From NCBI RefSeq assembly GCF_020731285.1, contig NZ_JAJFOW010000002.1, positions 248,001 to 312,000 of the forward strand: a stretch of DNA of 64,000 nt. Direction: 5' to 3'. This stretch comes from Cohnella baijiui. Lineage in GTDB: Bacteria; Bacillota; Bacilli; Paenibacillales; Paenibacillaceae. A model generated the notes under the pieces. It ran no database searches. It was not told the DNA's origin and worked only from the letters and a program-made list of their open reading frames with translations. The translations under genes were made by a program, and so were the position numbers. Shown here one piece after another: positions 24,412 through 33,446 of the stretch (position 1 is the first letter of the stretch; each line of letters begins with the position of its first letter).

Positions 24412-25164
24412 TTGTATAAGGTGTTGCATGTAGATTCGGACGCGCAATCAAGGGAAGCCACGGAACGGTTGATCGACTGGGCCCGTCTAGGCTTTGAAAT
24501 TCGGGCACGAGCCTCTCATGGCGCCGAGGCCCGCACTTTATTCGACAAGCTGAACTTCTCCCTCGTCCTGATCAATATGAAGCGCCTGCAATCCGACGGG
24601 TTGCAGTTATGCGAGCAGATTCGGCAGACAAGCCGGGTGCCGATCCTTCTTCTCGGGGGCAGCGCCGATTTTGCGCTGGTAAGGCAAGCGCTGATCCATC
24701 AAGCAAGCGATTACTTGGCCGAGCCCGTTCAGAGCTTCCATCTGACGGCAAGCCTTCGGAACGTGAGACGAGAATTGGCAGGCCGGACCGCTCCCGACAG
24801 ACCGATTCCGGCAGAGTCGTCCAAGGAGCGCTCGACGCAGCCTTCGGTCGTGGAGATCGTGATGAATTACGTGCAGGCGGAAATGCACCGGAACATCACG
24901 TTGAAGAAAATCTCCGACGCCCTGCACTTTAACTGCGCTTATCTGGGTAGGAAATTCAAAAACGAAGAGAACATGACCTTTAACGAGTACTTGCTGCAGC
25001 AGCGAATGGAAAAGGCAAAGCGGCTGCTGGAGCAAACGGACATGCGAATCTACGAGATTGCGAACGAAGTCGGCTATTCGGAACTCGACTGGTTTTACAA
25101 AAGGTTCAAAGAATATACCGGAATCAGCGCGAACATGTACAGGAAGCAGCTTGTTCCTTCCTGA
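24412..25164 (+). CDS. AraC-type regulator with a degenerate (pseudo) receiver domain
   Basis: 250 residues. The start is TTG at 24412, with GAGG 8 bp upstream, giving MYKVLHVDSDAQ, which aligns with MYKVLIVDDE of YesN proteins. The receiver fold is recognisable, but the phosphorylation machinery is gone: acceptor Asp is Asn55 (LVLINMKRL), the switch Ser/Thr is Gly (LLLGGSADF), and the conserved Lys is Glu (DYLAEPV). The C-terminal AraC domain is intact (FNCAYLGRKFKNEENMTFNEYL, YSELDWFYKRFKEYTGISANMYRK). It lacks the long YesN linker. Divergent from the GH10 lipoprotein, its probable target. No kinase gene is adjacent, so control by ligand, partner or expression level is inferred. Confidence 0.9.
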   Translation: MYKVLHVDSDAQSREATERLIDWARLGFEIRARASHGAEARTLFDKLNFSLVLINMKRLQSDGLQLCEQIRQTSRVPILLLGGSADFALVRQALIHQASDYLAEPVQSFHLTASLRNVRRELAGRTAPDRPIPAESSKERSTQPSVVEIVMNYVQAEMHRNITLKKISDALHFNCAYLGRKFKNEENMTFNEYLLQQRMEKAKRLLEQTDMRIYEIANEVGYSELDWFYKRFKEYTGISANMYRKQLVPS

Positions 25165-25176
25165 ATCGCACGAGGC

Positions 25177-25198
25177 GGGGGGTGGGGGGGGGGGAGGG
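25177..25198 (+). repeat. G-rich tract between convergent genes
   Basis: G6, T, G11, A, G3 in succession, directly after the regulator stop codon. It is G-quadruplex-prone and the longest homopolymer in the window. No coding role seen. Confidence 0.8.
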
Positions 25199-25225
25199 TT
25201 AAACTTTTACATTCCGAATGACAAA

Positions 25226-25265
25226 TAAAACGGCGGCGAAGGGATGAGCTCCCTTGCGCCGCCAT
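25226..25265 (-). terminator. Terminator after the solute-binding protein operon
   Basis: An inverted repeat GGCGGCG-AAGGGA / TCCCTT-GCGCCGCC around 25232-25263 with a 4-6 nt loop and one bulge. It is followed on the minus strand by TTTTATTT. It closes the nine-gene operon that ends at 25313. Confidence 0.8.
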
Positions 25266-25312
25266 TTGAATGAAAGTCGTCTTGGATCCAGCCTTCTTGG
25301 ACCGGCTGCTTT

Positions 25313-26710
25313 TTACTTCCCGTGCGAATCCCCCGCGTTATCGTCAAGCGCCTTCTGGAAAACGTTCTTGTGCGAGGCCGTCGCCGCCGCCGGCGATTTC
25401 TTCTGCGTCGTCAACTCATCGAGCATCGCGTAGAAATCATTGCTGTAGACCGACATTAACAGCGGATAGTTCAGAACGGCCAGATTTTTAGAGGCTTCGA
25501 TGGCCGCGTCAATATCCTCTTGCTTCGCGTATTCCTTCTCCAGCCACGTTTGACCCAGGTATTCCTCGTCCGACGGCACGTCGTAGATCTTCCTCACCAG
25601 GTACAAGACTTTCTCGGGGTCCTTGACGCCCTTCGGAATGGTCCAGAAGTGCTCCCCGCTGTCGTTCGAATAGAATGCGGTAGCGGAAGGCCCCTTCGGG
25701 TACGGGACGAAGCCGAGGTCGATGTCCTTCATTTTCTGCTTCATGTCCGGCACTTGCCAGTTGGCGATATCCATCATCAGCACGTTGCCTTTCTGGAAGG
25801 CCGGCGTCGGCGCTTGCCAGTCCTTGGCGACGCCTTTCGGAATGAAGGTCGCGTTGCTGACGTCTTGCGTGAATTGCATCGCTTCGACGGTCCTCGGATC
25901 GTCAAGCGTCTGCTTGTTGGACTCGAGGTCGATCAGGTCGGCTCCGTTGGACAGAAGCGCGTTATCCAGAATGCTGCCGTTCCAGGAGGCGAGGCCGTAC
26001 GAATCGCCTTGGGTGGCTTCCTGGGCTACCTTCTTGAACGTATCCCAGTTCCAGGTGCCATCCTTGACGTACTCCTGCAGATCTTTCATGTTCAGCTTCT
26101 GCAACAACGTGCGGTTATAGAGGATGCCGGTGTAGGTGAACACCCGACCCGGAGAGAACCCGTAGAGCTTGCCGTTATAAGTGGAGAGCTTGTTAATGAT
26201 CGGATCGTTATAGGTTTGCTTGTCCATGCCGGCCACTTCCATCAGATCGTCGAGCGGTTGAAGAATGCCCTTCTTGATCATGCCCGGATAAATCCAGCTT
26301 GGGGTCAAGCGGACGACATCGGCGAAAGGCTGCCCTGCCAGCGCGGAGCTGACCGTCTTGTCGGCGATTTGCCCGTAATCCACTTGCATGAATTTCAACT
26401 TGAAGTTGTATTGCTTCTCATACTCGGCGATATTTTGCAATATCTTCTTTTCCTCTTCTGTTTCGCCCTTGGGCGTCGGATCCCACCACGAAGCGATCGT
26501 AATCGTGCGCCCGCCGAGATCGTAATCCACATCGTCCGAGCTTGCGGACGGAGAAGCTTCGGCGCTCGGATTAGCCGATGCGGAGGCATCGGGGCTCGCG
26601 CTCGGATCGGAACTTGCGGAATTATTGGTGCCGCTTCCCGCGCATGCGGTCAGCGAGAAAGCGAAAGCGGCGGTCAAACTCAACAGAAGCATCTTTTTTG
26701 TTCGAATCAA
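25313..26710 (-). CDS. Extracellular sugar-binding lipoprotein
   Basis: 465-residue binding protein. The start is TTG at 26710 (GGGGAGG 8 bp upstream), giving MIRTKKMLLLSLTAAF and lipobox SLTAC (Cys23), then a Ser/Ala/Pro linker and a type I sugar-binding fold (TITIASWWDP, NNGADLIDLES-type motifs). A longer frame from 26824 has no ribosome site. It is the last gene of the long operon and follows two permeases, completing the second importer there. An inverted repeat between gene and upstream stop suggests extra local control. Confidence 0.93.
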   Translation of the reverse strand: MIRTKKMLLLSLTAAFAFSLTACAGSGTNNSASSDPSASPDASASANPSAEASPSASSDDVDYDLGGRTITIASWWDPTPKGETEEEKKILQNIAEYEKQYNFKLKFMQVDYGQIADKTVSSALAGQPFADVVRLTPSWIYPGMIKKGILQPLDDLMEVAGMDKQTYNDPIINKLSTYNGKLYGFSPGRVFTYTGILYNRTLLQKLNMKDLQEYVKDGTWNWDTFKKVAQEATQGDSYGLASWNGSILDNALLSNGADLIDLESNKQTLDDPRTVEAMQFTQDVSNATFIPKGVAKDWQAPTPAFQKGNVLMMDIANWQVPDMKQKMKDIDLGFVPYPKGPSATAFYSNDSGEHFWTIPKGVKDPEKVLYLVRKIYDVPSDEEYLGQTWLEKEYAKQEDIDAAIEASKNLAVLNYPLLMSVYSNDFYAMLDELTTQKKSPAAATASHKNVFQKALDDNAGDSHGK

Positions 26711-26742
26711 CTTGCATACCTCCCCTATGATTTTCACTCCAT

Positions 26743-26761
26743 ATAACGACATTATCGTTAT
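26743..26761. promoter_or_regulatory. Inverted repeat in the leader of the binding-protein gene
   Basis: ATAACGA-N5-TCGTTAT, 7-bp perfect arms, located about 35 bp upstream of the TTG start. TTTACA and TTCAAG elements lie just upstream on the minus strand and could form a secondary promoter. A repressor operator or a small RNA hairpin are both possible. Confidence 0.45.
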
Positions 26762-26863
26762 GAAATGGATTCTTGAATTATTGTAAAGCGCCATCGCAAG
26801 CGGCAACAATCCGGGTAAATGCACTTTTGACCTTAGCGATTATACTATTCGGAATCCGCTCTG

Positions 26864-27883
26864 CTAACCCACAAGTCCCGTTCGATCGATACTTTCAACG
26901 AAATATCGCTGCACGAACAGATACATCAAAATAAGCGGGAAGATCGAGAGCAGCAGCCCGGTGTCTACCAGCATCGACGCGTAGAAAGGATCGACGTTGC
27001 TGGCCGTCTGGTTCAGCATGACGTTGACTTTGTAGGGCAAGGCTTGCGTTGCGGTAGTCAGCGTGTTCATGCTTGGCAAAAAGTTGGAGGAGAAGTACGA
27101 ATCGTTCCATTGCCAGACGAACGCGAAGAGCATCACGGTGACCATGGCAGGGATGGCGTTGGGAAGCATGATCGACCGGAAGCTCTTGAATACGCCCGCC
27201 CCGTCGACGAACGCCGCTTCTTCGATCTCTTTCGAGATGCCTCGGAAGAACTGCCGGAAGATATAGATGAACAAGCCGGACTTCAACGCATTGCCCGTAA
27301 TCGCCGGTAGTATGAACGGCCAATAGGTGTCGAGCAGGTTGATGCCGTGCCCGGCGATCAAGTGGAACAGGCCGAACAAATCGAACGATTTGAAGTTGAT
27401 GTAGCTCGGGACGAGAATCGTCTGCGGCGGCACGAGAATCGTCAGGATCACGCCGGCAAACAGAACGTTCATGCCCTTGAACTTCAGCTTGGCGAATGCG
27501 TAACCGGCCAGCGCGCAACTGAACGTCTGCAGGACGGTCGTGACCAACGACAGCGTAATGCTGTTGCGGATCGCGGTGAAATAGTCCATGACGTTCATCG
27601 CCAGCTTGTAATTGCTCCAAGAAGCGTGCTCCGGAATCCACATGACGGCCGGGTTCGTCAAATCCTCCATCGATTTGAACGATGCCGACACCTTGAGGAG
27701 GATCGGATACAAGATGACGAAGCACATGCCAATGAGAAGCACCGCCCGTACCAGCGACCAGAGCAGCTTCGACCACTTGTTCAGGTTCGTCACGCGTTTC
27801 TTGAATCGGTAGAGGTCGGACGTCGCCTCGGTTCTGTCGCCGGCAAGCCCGGCGCCTGCCTCCGCGTCGGTCGGATTGGCCAC
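26864..27883 (-). CDS. Carbohydrate ABC permease, MalG type
   Basis: 339-residue membrane subunit. It begins at GTG (27883) with GAGGAGGG 7 bp upstream. It has an extended hydrophilic N-terminus (about 40 residues) before the first helix, six transmembrane segments, and the EAA loop IEEAAFVDGAGVFKSFRSIMLP. It ends LFVQRYFVESIDRTGLVG. It pairs with the MalF-type protein immediately upstream (13 bp gap). Confidence 0.94.
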   Translation of the reverse strand: MANPTDAEAGAGLAGDRTEATSDLYRFKKRVTNLNKWSKLLWSLVRAVLLIGMCFVILYPILLKVSASFKSMEDLTNPAVMWIPEHASWSNYKLAMNVMDYFTAIRNSITLSLVTTVLQTFSCALAGYAFAKLKFKGMNVLFAGVILTILVPPQTILVPSYINFKSFDLFGLFHLIAGHGINLLDTYWPFILPAITGNALKSGLFIYIFRQFFRGISKEIEEAAFVDGAGVFKSFRSIMLPNAIPAMVTVMLFAFVWQWNDSYFSSNFLPSMNTLTTATQALPYKVNVMLNQTASNVDPFYASMLVDTGLLLSIFPLILMYLFVQRYFVESIDRTGLVG

Positions 27884-27896
27884 TATAGATCCCTCC

Positions 27897-28811
27897 TCAA
27901 TCGTGATAGAACACCTTGCGGGACACGAGAAATACGCTGATCGCGAGGATCACGACAATGAGCGAGAAATACACCCACGCCATCGCCGAGCTAAGACCGA
28001 AATCGAGCGTCTGGAAGGCGATCGAGTTGATCTGCTGCGTTACCTTGTTATTGAGGAACGAATCGATGATCGAATACACCAGGTTGGTCAGAATGAGCGG
28101 ACTGACCATCGGAAACGTGATTTTCCAGAACGCCTCGTAGCCCGTCGCGCCTTCGATCCGGGACGCCTCGTACAACGAAGGCGAGATCGACTGCAGGCCG
28201 GCGAGAAAGATAATGATCTGAACGCCGGACTGGCTGATAATCTCGTAGATCCGGTCGACGGCTCCCGTGAGATAGTTCACGATCGATTCCGTGACCCCGA
28301 TATCGAGCAGCATCCCCTTCAGTTCGATGCTCTGCAGGAAGCCGTTGACCGTTCCTCCCGACGGATCGCCCGACGCCATGCTCGCGTTTAAGATCTGCTG
28401 CATAAAGCCGGCGTTGTTGATGCTCGCGATGACGCCGGACGCCAGTATGACCGGGAGGAAAAAGATCGCTCTCGTCAGGGAGCGCCCGAGAAATTTTTGG
28501 TTGAGCAGCACCGCGATGAACAAGCTGAATATGATGATAAGCGGCACGTTAACGATCATATCGGTGACGACCGACGTCAGGTTGCGAGTGAAATTCGCGT
28601 CCACGTAGAGCGCCTGACGATAGTTGGACCATCCTTCGAACGTCAGCGTGTATCCGTTGTCGGACGCCTTGAGATCGTTGAAGCTGTACCGGATCGAGTC
28701 GATAATCGGGACCAGGAAAAAGAATAGGAAACCCAGAACCCACGGCGTCAGGAAAAGCATGCCCGTGAGCGCTTTTCTTTGTTGGAACGAACGTTTGGCC
28801 AACCTCATCAT
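27897..28811 (-). CDS. Carbohydrate ABC permease, MalF type
   Basis: 304-residue membrane subunit. The first helix is GMLFLTPWVLGFLFFFLVP and the EAA loop is LYEASRIEGATGYEAFWKITFP. It begins inside the last codons of the DUF5696-like gene (4-bp overlap) with GGAGGG upstream, so translation is coupled. The large periplasmic loop between helices 2 and 3 is longer than usual, containing a Gly/Ser stretch (NASMASGDPSGGTVNG). Confidence 0.93.
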   Translation of the reverse strand: MMRLAKRSFQQRKALTGMLFLTPWVLGFLFFFLVPIIDSIRYSFNDLKASDNGYTLTFEGWSNYRQALYVDANFTRNLTSVVTDMIVNVPLIIIFSLFIAVLLNQKFLGRSLTRAIFFLPVILASGVIASINNAGFMQQILNASMASGDPSGGTVNGFLQSIELKGMLLDIGVTESIVNYLTGAVDRIYEIISQSGVQIIIFLAGLQSISPSLYEASRIEGATGYEAFWKITFPMVSPLILTNLVYSIIDSFLNNKVTQQINSIAFQTLDFGLSSAMAWVYFSLIVVILAISVFLVSRKVFYHD

Positions 28812-31345
28812 CCATGCCCTCCAACAAGGAAGTCTTCGGCCGGAATGCGCTGGCCGTCCACGTCGACTTCATGGTCGTTGTAATTAACGGTAATCGTCTT
28901 GCCGCCTTCGAAGGTTGTACGGAATACGTTCTTGGCCAACTTCTCGTGTCCGACGATCGGCTTGTTCTGAACGTCGCCCAGCGCCTTCGACACCGTCCGG
29001 TACGATTCGACGGCCGTCTTCATCCAAGTTTCGTAATGGACGGAGTACAAATATTGAAAGTCGGTATTCCTCACTTCGCTGTTGTCCGCGTAGATCCATT
29101 TGAAATACAAGCTAGATCCGTACTCCAAGCATTTGAGCACGTAGCTCTTCACGTCCGCGACGCGAGACAGGTTGAGCGGCGCCCCCGCGTAATCGACATA
29201 GCCGTGAAGCACGATCTCGTAGAAAGGCACGGCTTCGTCCGTGACGTTATCCCCGTTGTTGGACATCGGCGCCTCCACGATATGCTTCGCGTACTTCAGC
29301 ATGTACGCGTTGCCGCCGTCTGCCATCAGGTCGGGAAGCTGGCCGGCGATCTTCGCCAACTGCTGCCTGTCGATCTCCTGCGATTGAACCCGGTCGACGA
29401 CGTGTCCGTTCCGATAATCGCCCTCGAGCTGGCTCCCTATATTGCGCAAGGAGATGCCGGTATCCCCGAATCGCTTGTAGGCGTTCAAAAAGCCGTCCAC
29501 GACGTCCGGCAGCAATCTCGGCGACAGAGGCTGCGTCCAATCCGTCCGCTCCCATACCCAGGCAGCCTCATGATTGATATAACGGGATACGGCCTTGGCT
29601 TCGGTATATTTCCCGTCCGTCGCGTACAGGTGCGTAAACGAAACGTCGGGGTACAAGCCGACGCCTTGCTTCTTCGCGAAGCCGATCAGATTCCTGTAGC
29701 CGGAACTGCCTCCCAGGACGCCGTCCACCTTGACGGTGTCGGCTATCTTGTGGGAGTAGCCGCCGTTAAACCAACCGGACAACCGTACTTTCTGGTTGTC
29801 GATCCCCTGTTCCTTGAGACCGGAGACGATCGTCTGCGCTTGATCGAACGTCGTAAGCGGCACAATGGCTTTGTACGGAATGCCCAGAACCGACTTTCGC
29901 TTCGGGATGCCGCCGACCAGTTCGAGATAGAACGGCAATTCGCCTGTCGACTCCTCCTTCTTGCTCAACCATCCTTTCGACAACAGATCGTTCCGATAGT
30001 AGTCGGCCATCCCCGCGTAACTGGCCTCATCTCCCGACAGGAACGCATAACGAACGCTAAAGTCGGACATGACGGGCCTTTGCTGGAACACGGGAATGAC
30101 CTTGCTGCGGTTTCCCGACTGGGAGGTTGACGTGAGGCTGACTTTCTCTTCGGAAATATATTTGAAGCTCGCATAGACGCTGTTGAAGGAGTTGCGCTTC
30201 CGGCTCACCTCGGCATGAATCGACGCGGCGGCCGCCCCTTGGTCGATCATCGCGACGAAGGCCTTGTCTTGCGTTTTGATCCCGTAAACGGGGAGCCGGA
30301 TAGGCTCGATCGTCGGATCGTCGTCGTTCTCTCCGTTCCAGGTACCTCCGTCGTCCCCGTAGACCGGCTGGTCGAACGAATCGTAGCGCTCCTTGCCGTT
30401 GTTGAGGTAGATCAGGCTGCCGGAACCGTCGGGTACGAACATATAGCCCTGATCCTGAAGTCCGGCGGCTCCGAAATAAGGGAGCAGGGCAATGTCCGTG
30501 AGCGGATACGAGGCCGGATACTGAATCCCGCTGCCGATCACCCTGACGACGAACTGATCGCCCGATAGCGTATATTCGACCGGAATCGTGAACACTTGCT
30601 TTTCGTTGCTCCCGCCGTTTCCGTTTTCCTTGTCGTCCTTCGCCAGGTCCTCGGCCGTGTAGCCGGCTTCTTGGAAGGCTTCAATGACCTTGTTCAGCAA
30701 GAGAGCCGCCAGGCTCTTGTCGTTCCGTTCGTAGACGTTCTTGTTCTTATCGTTCTGATAAGCCTGGACCAAATACCGCTTGTATTTCTTGCCGACCTTG
30801 TCGAGAATAAGCTTCTGGTATCGTTCGGCGCTTATTTTCTTGGGCAGGACGTCGATCTCGCTGGTCGCCTTTCCCAGCGTGTAAGTTACCTTCAAGCCCT
30901 GCTCGAACGGTTCCGCGACGGCCTGCTTCAGTTGAACGCTGTCCTGGTTCGACGTCTTGTACGACTGTTGGCCGTTCTTGTCGCTGTAGTTGACGATAAT
31001 CTGGGAGGACAGCTGATCCTTGACGGAAGCGTTTGCGATCCCGTCCTCCGCAGACGAAGGATTGGATCGCCATACGCGGCCCGTCTTGTCCCGAACCGCG
31101 ATCTCCATCGTTTTCGGATCGTAATATAGAGACAGCTGTCCGTTGGATGCCACGCCTTCCATGCCTTCGAGAGGCGCGTCGGGCTTCGCGTAACGGTCTG
31201 ACGCCGATATTTGCGGCTTGCTGTCCCGCAGATCGGGCAGCTCAGACTGGCTCAGCGCAGGCAGCGGCTTGTATCGGGCATACAAATAGAGTCCGGAGCC
31301 GAACACCAGGACGACCGCGACGGCTAATCTGACGATTTTCTTCAA
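28808..31345 (-). CDS. Membrane-anchored DUF5696-like envelope protein
   Basis: About 845 residues. A single N-terminal helix (VRLAVAVVLVFGSGLYLYA) anchors a large extracytoplasmic part. The latter half resembles a glycosidase-like TIM barrel (LSGWFNGGYSHKIADTV, GLYPDVSFTHLYATDGKY, LRNIGSQLEGDYRNGHVVDR), as in the DUF5696 family known from Paenibacillus sugar loci. The TTG at 31345 is chosen for GGGAGG upstream; the ATG at 31363 overlaps the Yip1-gene stop and is the alternative. No activity is established. It sits between a Yip1-family gene and two sugar permeases, which suggests surface handling of a polysaccharide. Confidence 0.85.
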   Translation of the reverse strand: MKKIVRLAVAVVLVFGSGLYLYARYKPLPALSQSELPDLRDSKPQISASDRYAKPDAPLEGMEGVASNGQLSLYYDPKTMEIAVRDKTGRVWRSNPSSAEDGIANASVKDQLSSQIIVNYSDKNGQQSYKTSNQDSVQLKQAVAEPFEQGLKVTYTLGKATSEIDVLPKKISAERYQKLILDKVGKKYKRYLVQAYQNDKNKNVYERNDKSLAALLLNKVIEAFQEAGYTAEDLAKDDKENGNGGSNEKQVFTIPVEYTLSGDQFVVRVIGSGIQYPASYPLTDIALLPYFGAAGLQDQGYMFVPDGSGSLIYLNNGKERYDSFDQPVYGDDGGTWNGENDDDPTIEPIRLPVYGIKTQDKAFVAMIDQGAAAASIHAEVSRKRNSFNSVYASFKYISEEKVSLTSTSQSGNRSKVIPVFQQRPVMSDFSVRYAFLSGDEASYAGMADYYRNDLLSKGWLSKKEESTGELPFYLELVGGIPKRKSVLGIPYKAIVPLTTFDQAQTIVSGLKEQGIDNQKVRLSGWFNGGYSHKIADTVKVDGVLGGSSGYRNLIGFAKKQGVGLYPDVSFTHLYATDGKYTEAKAVSRYINHEAAWVWERTDWTQPLSPRLLPDVVDGFLNAYKRFGDTGISLRNIGSQLEGDYRNGHVVDRVQSQEIDRQQLAKIAGQLPDLMADGGNAYMLKYAKHIVEAPMSNNGDNVTDEAVPFYEIVLHGYVDYAGAPLNLSRVADVKSYVLKCLEYGSSLYFKWIYADNSEVRNTDFQYLYSVHYETWMKTAVESYRTVSKALGDVQNKPIVGHEKLAKNVFRTTFEGGKTITVNYNDHEVDVDGQRIPAEDFLVGGHG

Positions 31346-31362
31346 ACCGGTTCGGCCTCCCA

Positions 31363-31980
31363 TCAACGAAATTGCAACTCTCGGTAAATCGTGAAGTAGA
31401 CGCTGTACATCTGCTGGATCAAGCTGAAGAACAGCATGCACAGGAAGACGATAAAGCCCATGCACACAACGGTGAGGCCAATGGTAACGATTGTTTTGAG
31501 CACGGTGTACTGGTGAACGGTCATCGTCGAGACGAAGATCAAGTACAGAAACCAGATGATCGCGAACCCGTTCAAGTAATAGTAGAACGCCGTCTCTTCC
31601 TGCGTGATGAACCGGCTATAGATCGTAGCCGGAACGAATAACAGAAAGATAGGCAGCAGCGCATACGCGGATGCGACGACGATTTCCCCGAATTTGCCTT
31701 CCCCGTCCATGAGCGTCGTCAGCGACCAGTTCGCCACGCACCAGAGAAAGAACGGCAGGATGACGTTCCGAAGCTGAATCATGCTGTTGAACGAATACGG
31801 CGAATGAGGATTGACAATAAATCCGGCGTACTGATATTGGAACATCGAGGCCAAGGAGACCAAGAAAACGATCGCGAGCGCGACGGTCAAATGTCCCTTC
31901 TTGTCGTACTTCATTTCCCAGAAGCCCTTGAACGGGTGGACGATGACGTAAAAAGGAAACTTAAAGCGTTCGATCCACAT
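31363..31980 (-). CDS. Yip1-family integral membrane protein
   Basis: 205 residues with about five transmembrane helices (HLTVALAIVFLVSLASMFQY, VILPFFLWCVANWSLTTLM, FGEIVVASAYALLPIFLLFV, YLNGFAIIWFLYLIFVSTMT, VTIGLTVVCMGFIVFLCMLF). The N-terminal PFYVIVHPFKGFWEMKYDKKG motif is typical of bacterial Yip1-domain proteins in sugar-importer loci. Function unknown. It overlaps the NHL gene by 20 bp and abuts the DUF5696-like gene, which points to a shared membrane complex. Confidence 0.87.
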   Translation of the reverse strand: MWIERFKFPFYVIVHPFKGFWEMKYDKKGHLTVALAIVFLVSLASMFQYQYAGFIVNPHSPYSFNSMIQLRNVILPFFLWCVANWSLTTLMDGEGKFGEIVVASAYALLPIFLLFVPATIYSRFITQEETAFYYYLNGFAIIWFLYLIFVSTMTVHQYTVLKTIVTIGLTVVCMGFIVFLCMLFFSLIQQMYSVYFTIYRELQFR

Positions 31981-33442
31981 GGGAGGCCCCCCTTTTTCTT
32001 CGCTTGAATGTCCGGACCCGGGTCCAGGCGATCCAAGCGGCGACGAGCGCCAGAATCGTCGTAAGAATCGTATTGAAGTGCCGTTTCAGGACGTCCGTGC
32101 GAAGGTGCTTATACGCTTTGGAATAAGCGTTCCGGTCCAAGGCGTACTTCGCTTCCTTCACGGCCTTCTCGTTATCCCCCGCCCGGAAATCGGCCTTGCT
32201 GATTCCGCTGTAGGCGAGCTCGTAGTTCTCGTCCAGCGAGAGCACTTCACGCCACAGCTCCGCGGCCTGCTTCTCTTTGCCGATGTAGTGATTGTGCACC
32301 GCATCGTTGACCAGCCGGCCGAACTTCGTCGCCTTGAACGTCGTGATCCGCGCCAGTTCTTTGTCCAGTACGACGATCGAGTCTCCCATCCGTTCGATGG
32401 CGGAAGGCGTCTTGAAGTTGCCTACCCGGTCGCCGTCGTGCCCGAAGACATACAACAGCTTGCCCTCGGAATCGTAGGTGAAGATTCGGCCGCGAATCAC
32501 ATCGATCGCGCTGTAGGTACCGTCCGGTCCGACGCTGATATCGACCAGCGTCGATGGGCCGCTGCGGCTGTCGTATTTGACGTCGCCGATCGGATTGAAT
32601 AAGCCTTGGCGAAGCAGAACGTCCGTCCCCGACGGATTCAGCCGCTTGATCGGCGTTCCGTTCCGCTCGGCGTTGGTCGTAAAGACGAAGTCGATCTCGT
32701 CCAACGCCAGGTTCGTATATTCGGTCGGCACGAACTGCACCATCCTCTCCTTCTGGGCTTTGGTGGCGAAGTAACGCTTCCAGAAGTAATCGGCCGCGTT
32801 GTACGTAGCCCGGTTGGCGCCGAAGAAGTTCTGGAAGATGCCCTTCTCGTCGAATTCCATGATGCCGTCGAAGACCCGGTCGGCAATGACGAGAATGCGG
32901 CCGGCGGAATCGACGGCGATCTTCTTCGGGTCGAACACGTAGTCGCCGGCGAAGTACTCCGACTTCGGCGCGAGGATGATGAGGTCCGCCTCGTTGCCGC
33001 CTTGCTTCAAGCGGACGACTCTATGGTTACCCGTGTCGGCAATGTACAGATCGCCTTCCGGGGTTGCGTAGATCCCCCTTGGCTTAAGGAGCGAATCCGT
33101 TTTGCCTTGATGGATGAACTGGCCGATCTGGCGGACGAATTCATATTTCTCGTTCAGTTCGACGACGCGGTTGTTCTCGGTATCCGCGATGTAGACGTGC
33201 TTATTTAGGGATACGAACAGATCTTCGGGATTGTTGAAGCCTCCGATGCCGAGCGTCTCGCCGTCGACGACCCGGTCGGGCACGTAGGCCGCAGGCGACC
33301 ATACCCGGTCGCCCCATCCGTCGTACGTATAGCCGATATAGGGCACGGCTTCGGCCTTCGCATAGCCGGAGAACATCAGGCATGCTGCGGTCAGCGCCGT
33401 CGATGCAACGATCGCGCGTATCCAGTTCCGTGTTGTTCTCAT
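31961..33442 (-). CDS. Secreted, C-terminally anchored NHL-repeat protein
   Basis: 493 residues. The signal peptide ends around SGYAKA. A beta-propeller of NHL repeats follows (HVYIADTENNRVVELNEKYE, GDLYIADTGNHRVVRLKQG, IFTYDSEGKLLYVFGHDGD), then a TPR-like helical hairpin (GKEKQAAELWREVLSLDENY, about residues 385-440). A transmembrane helix (ILTTILALVAAWIAWTRV) is followed by a basic tail, so the propeller should face outward. AAGGAG is 7 bp before the ATG. Probably a scaffold or glycan-binding partner of the importer; no enzyme motif is seen. Confidence 0.88.
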   Translation of the reverse strand: MRTTRNWIRAIVASTALTAACLMFSGYAKAEAVPYIGYTYDGWGDRVWSPAAYVPDRVVDGETLGIGGFNNPEDLFVSLNKHVYIADTENNRVVELNEKYEFVRQIGQFIHQGKTDSLLKPRGIYATPEGDLYIADTGNHRVVRLKQGGNEADLIILAPKSEYFAGDYVFDPKKIAVDSAGRILVIADRVFDGIMEFDEKGIFQNFFGANRATYNAADYFWKRYFATKAQKERMVQFVPTEYTNLALDEIDFVFTTNAERNGTPIKRLNPSGTDVLLRQGLFNPIGDVKYDSRSGPSTLVDISVGPDGTYSAIDVIRGRIFTYDSEGKLLYVFGHDGDRVGNFKTPSAIERMGDSIVVLDKELARITTFKATKFGRLVNDAVHNHYIGKEKQAAELWREVLSLDENYELAYSGISKADFRAGDNEKAVKEAKYALDRNAYSKAYKHLRTDVLKRHFNTILTTILALVAAWIAWTRVRTFKRRKRGASHVDRTL

Positions 33443-33446
33443 CGCT

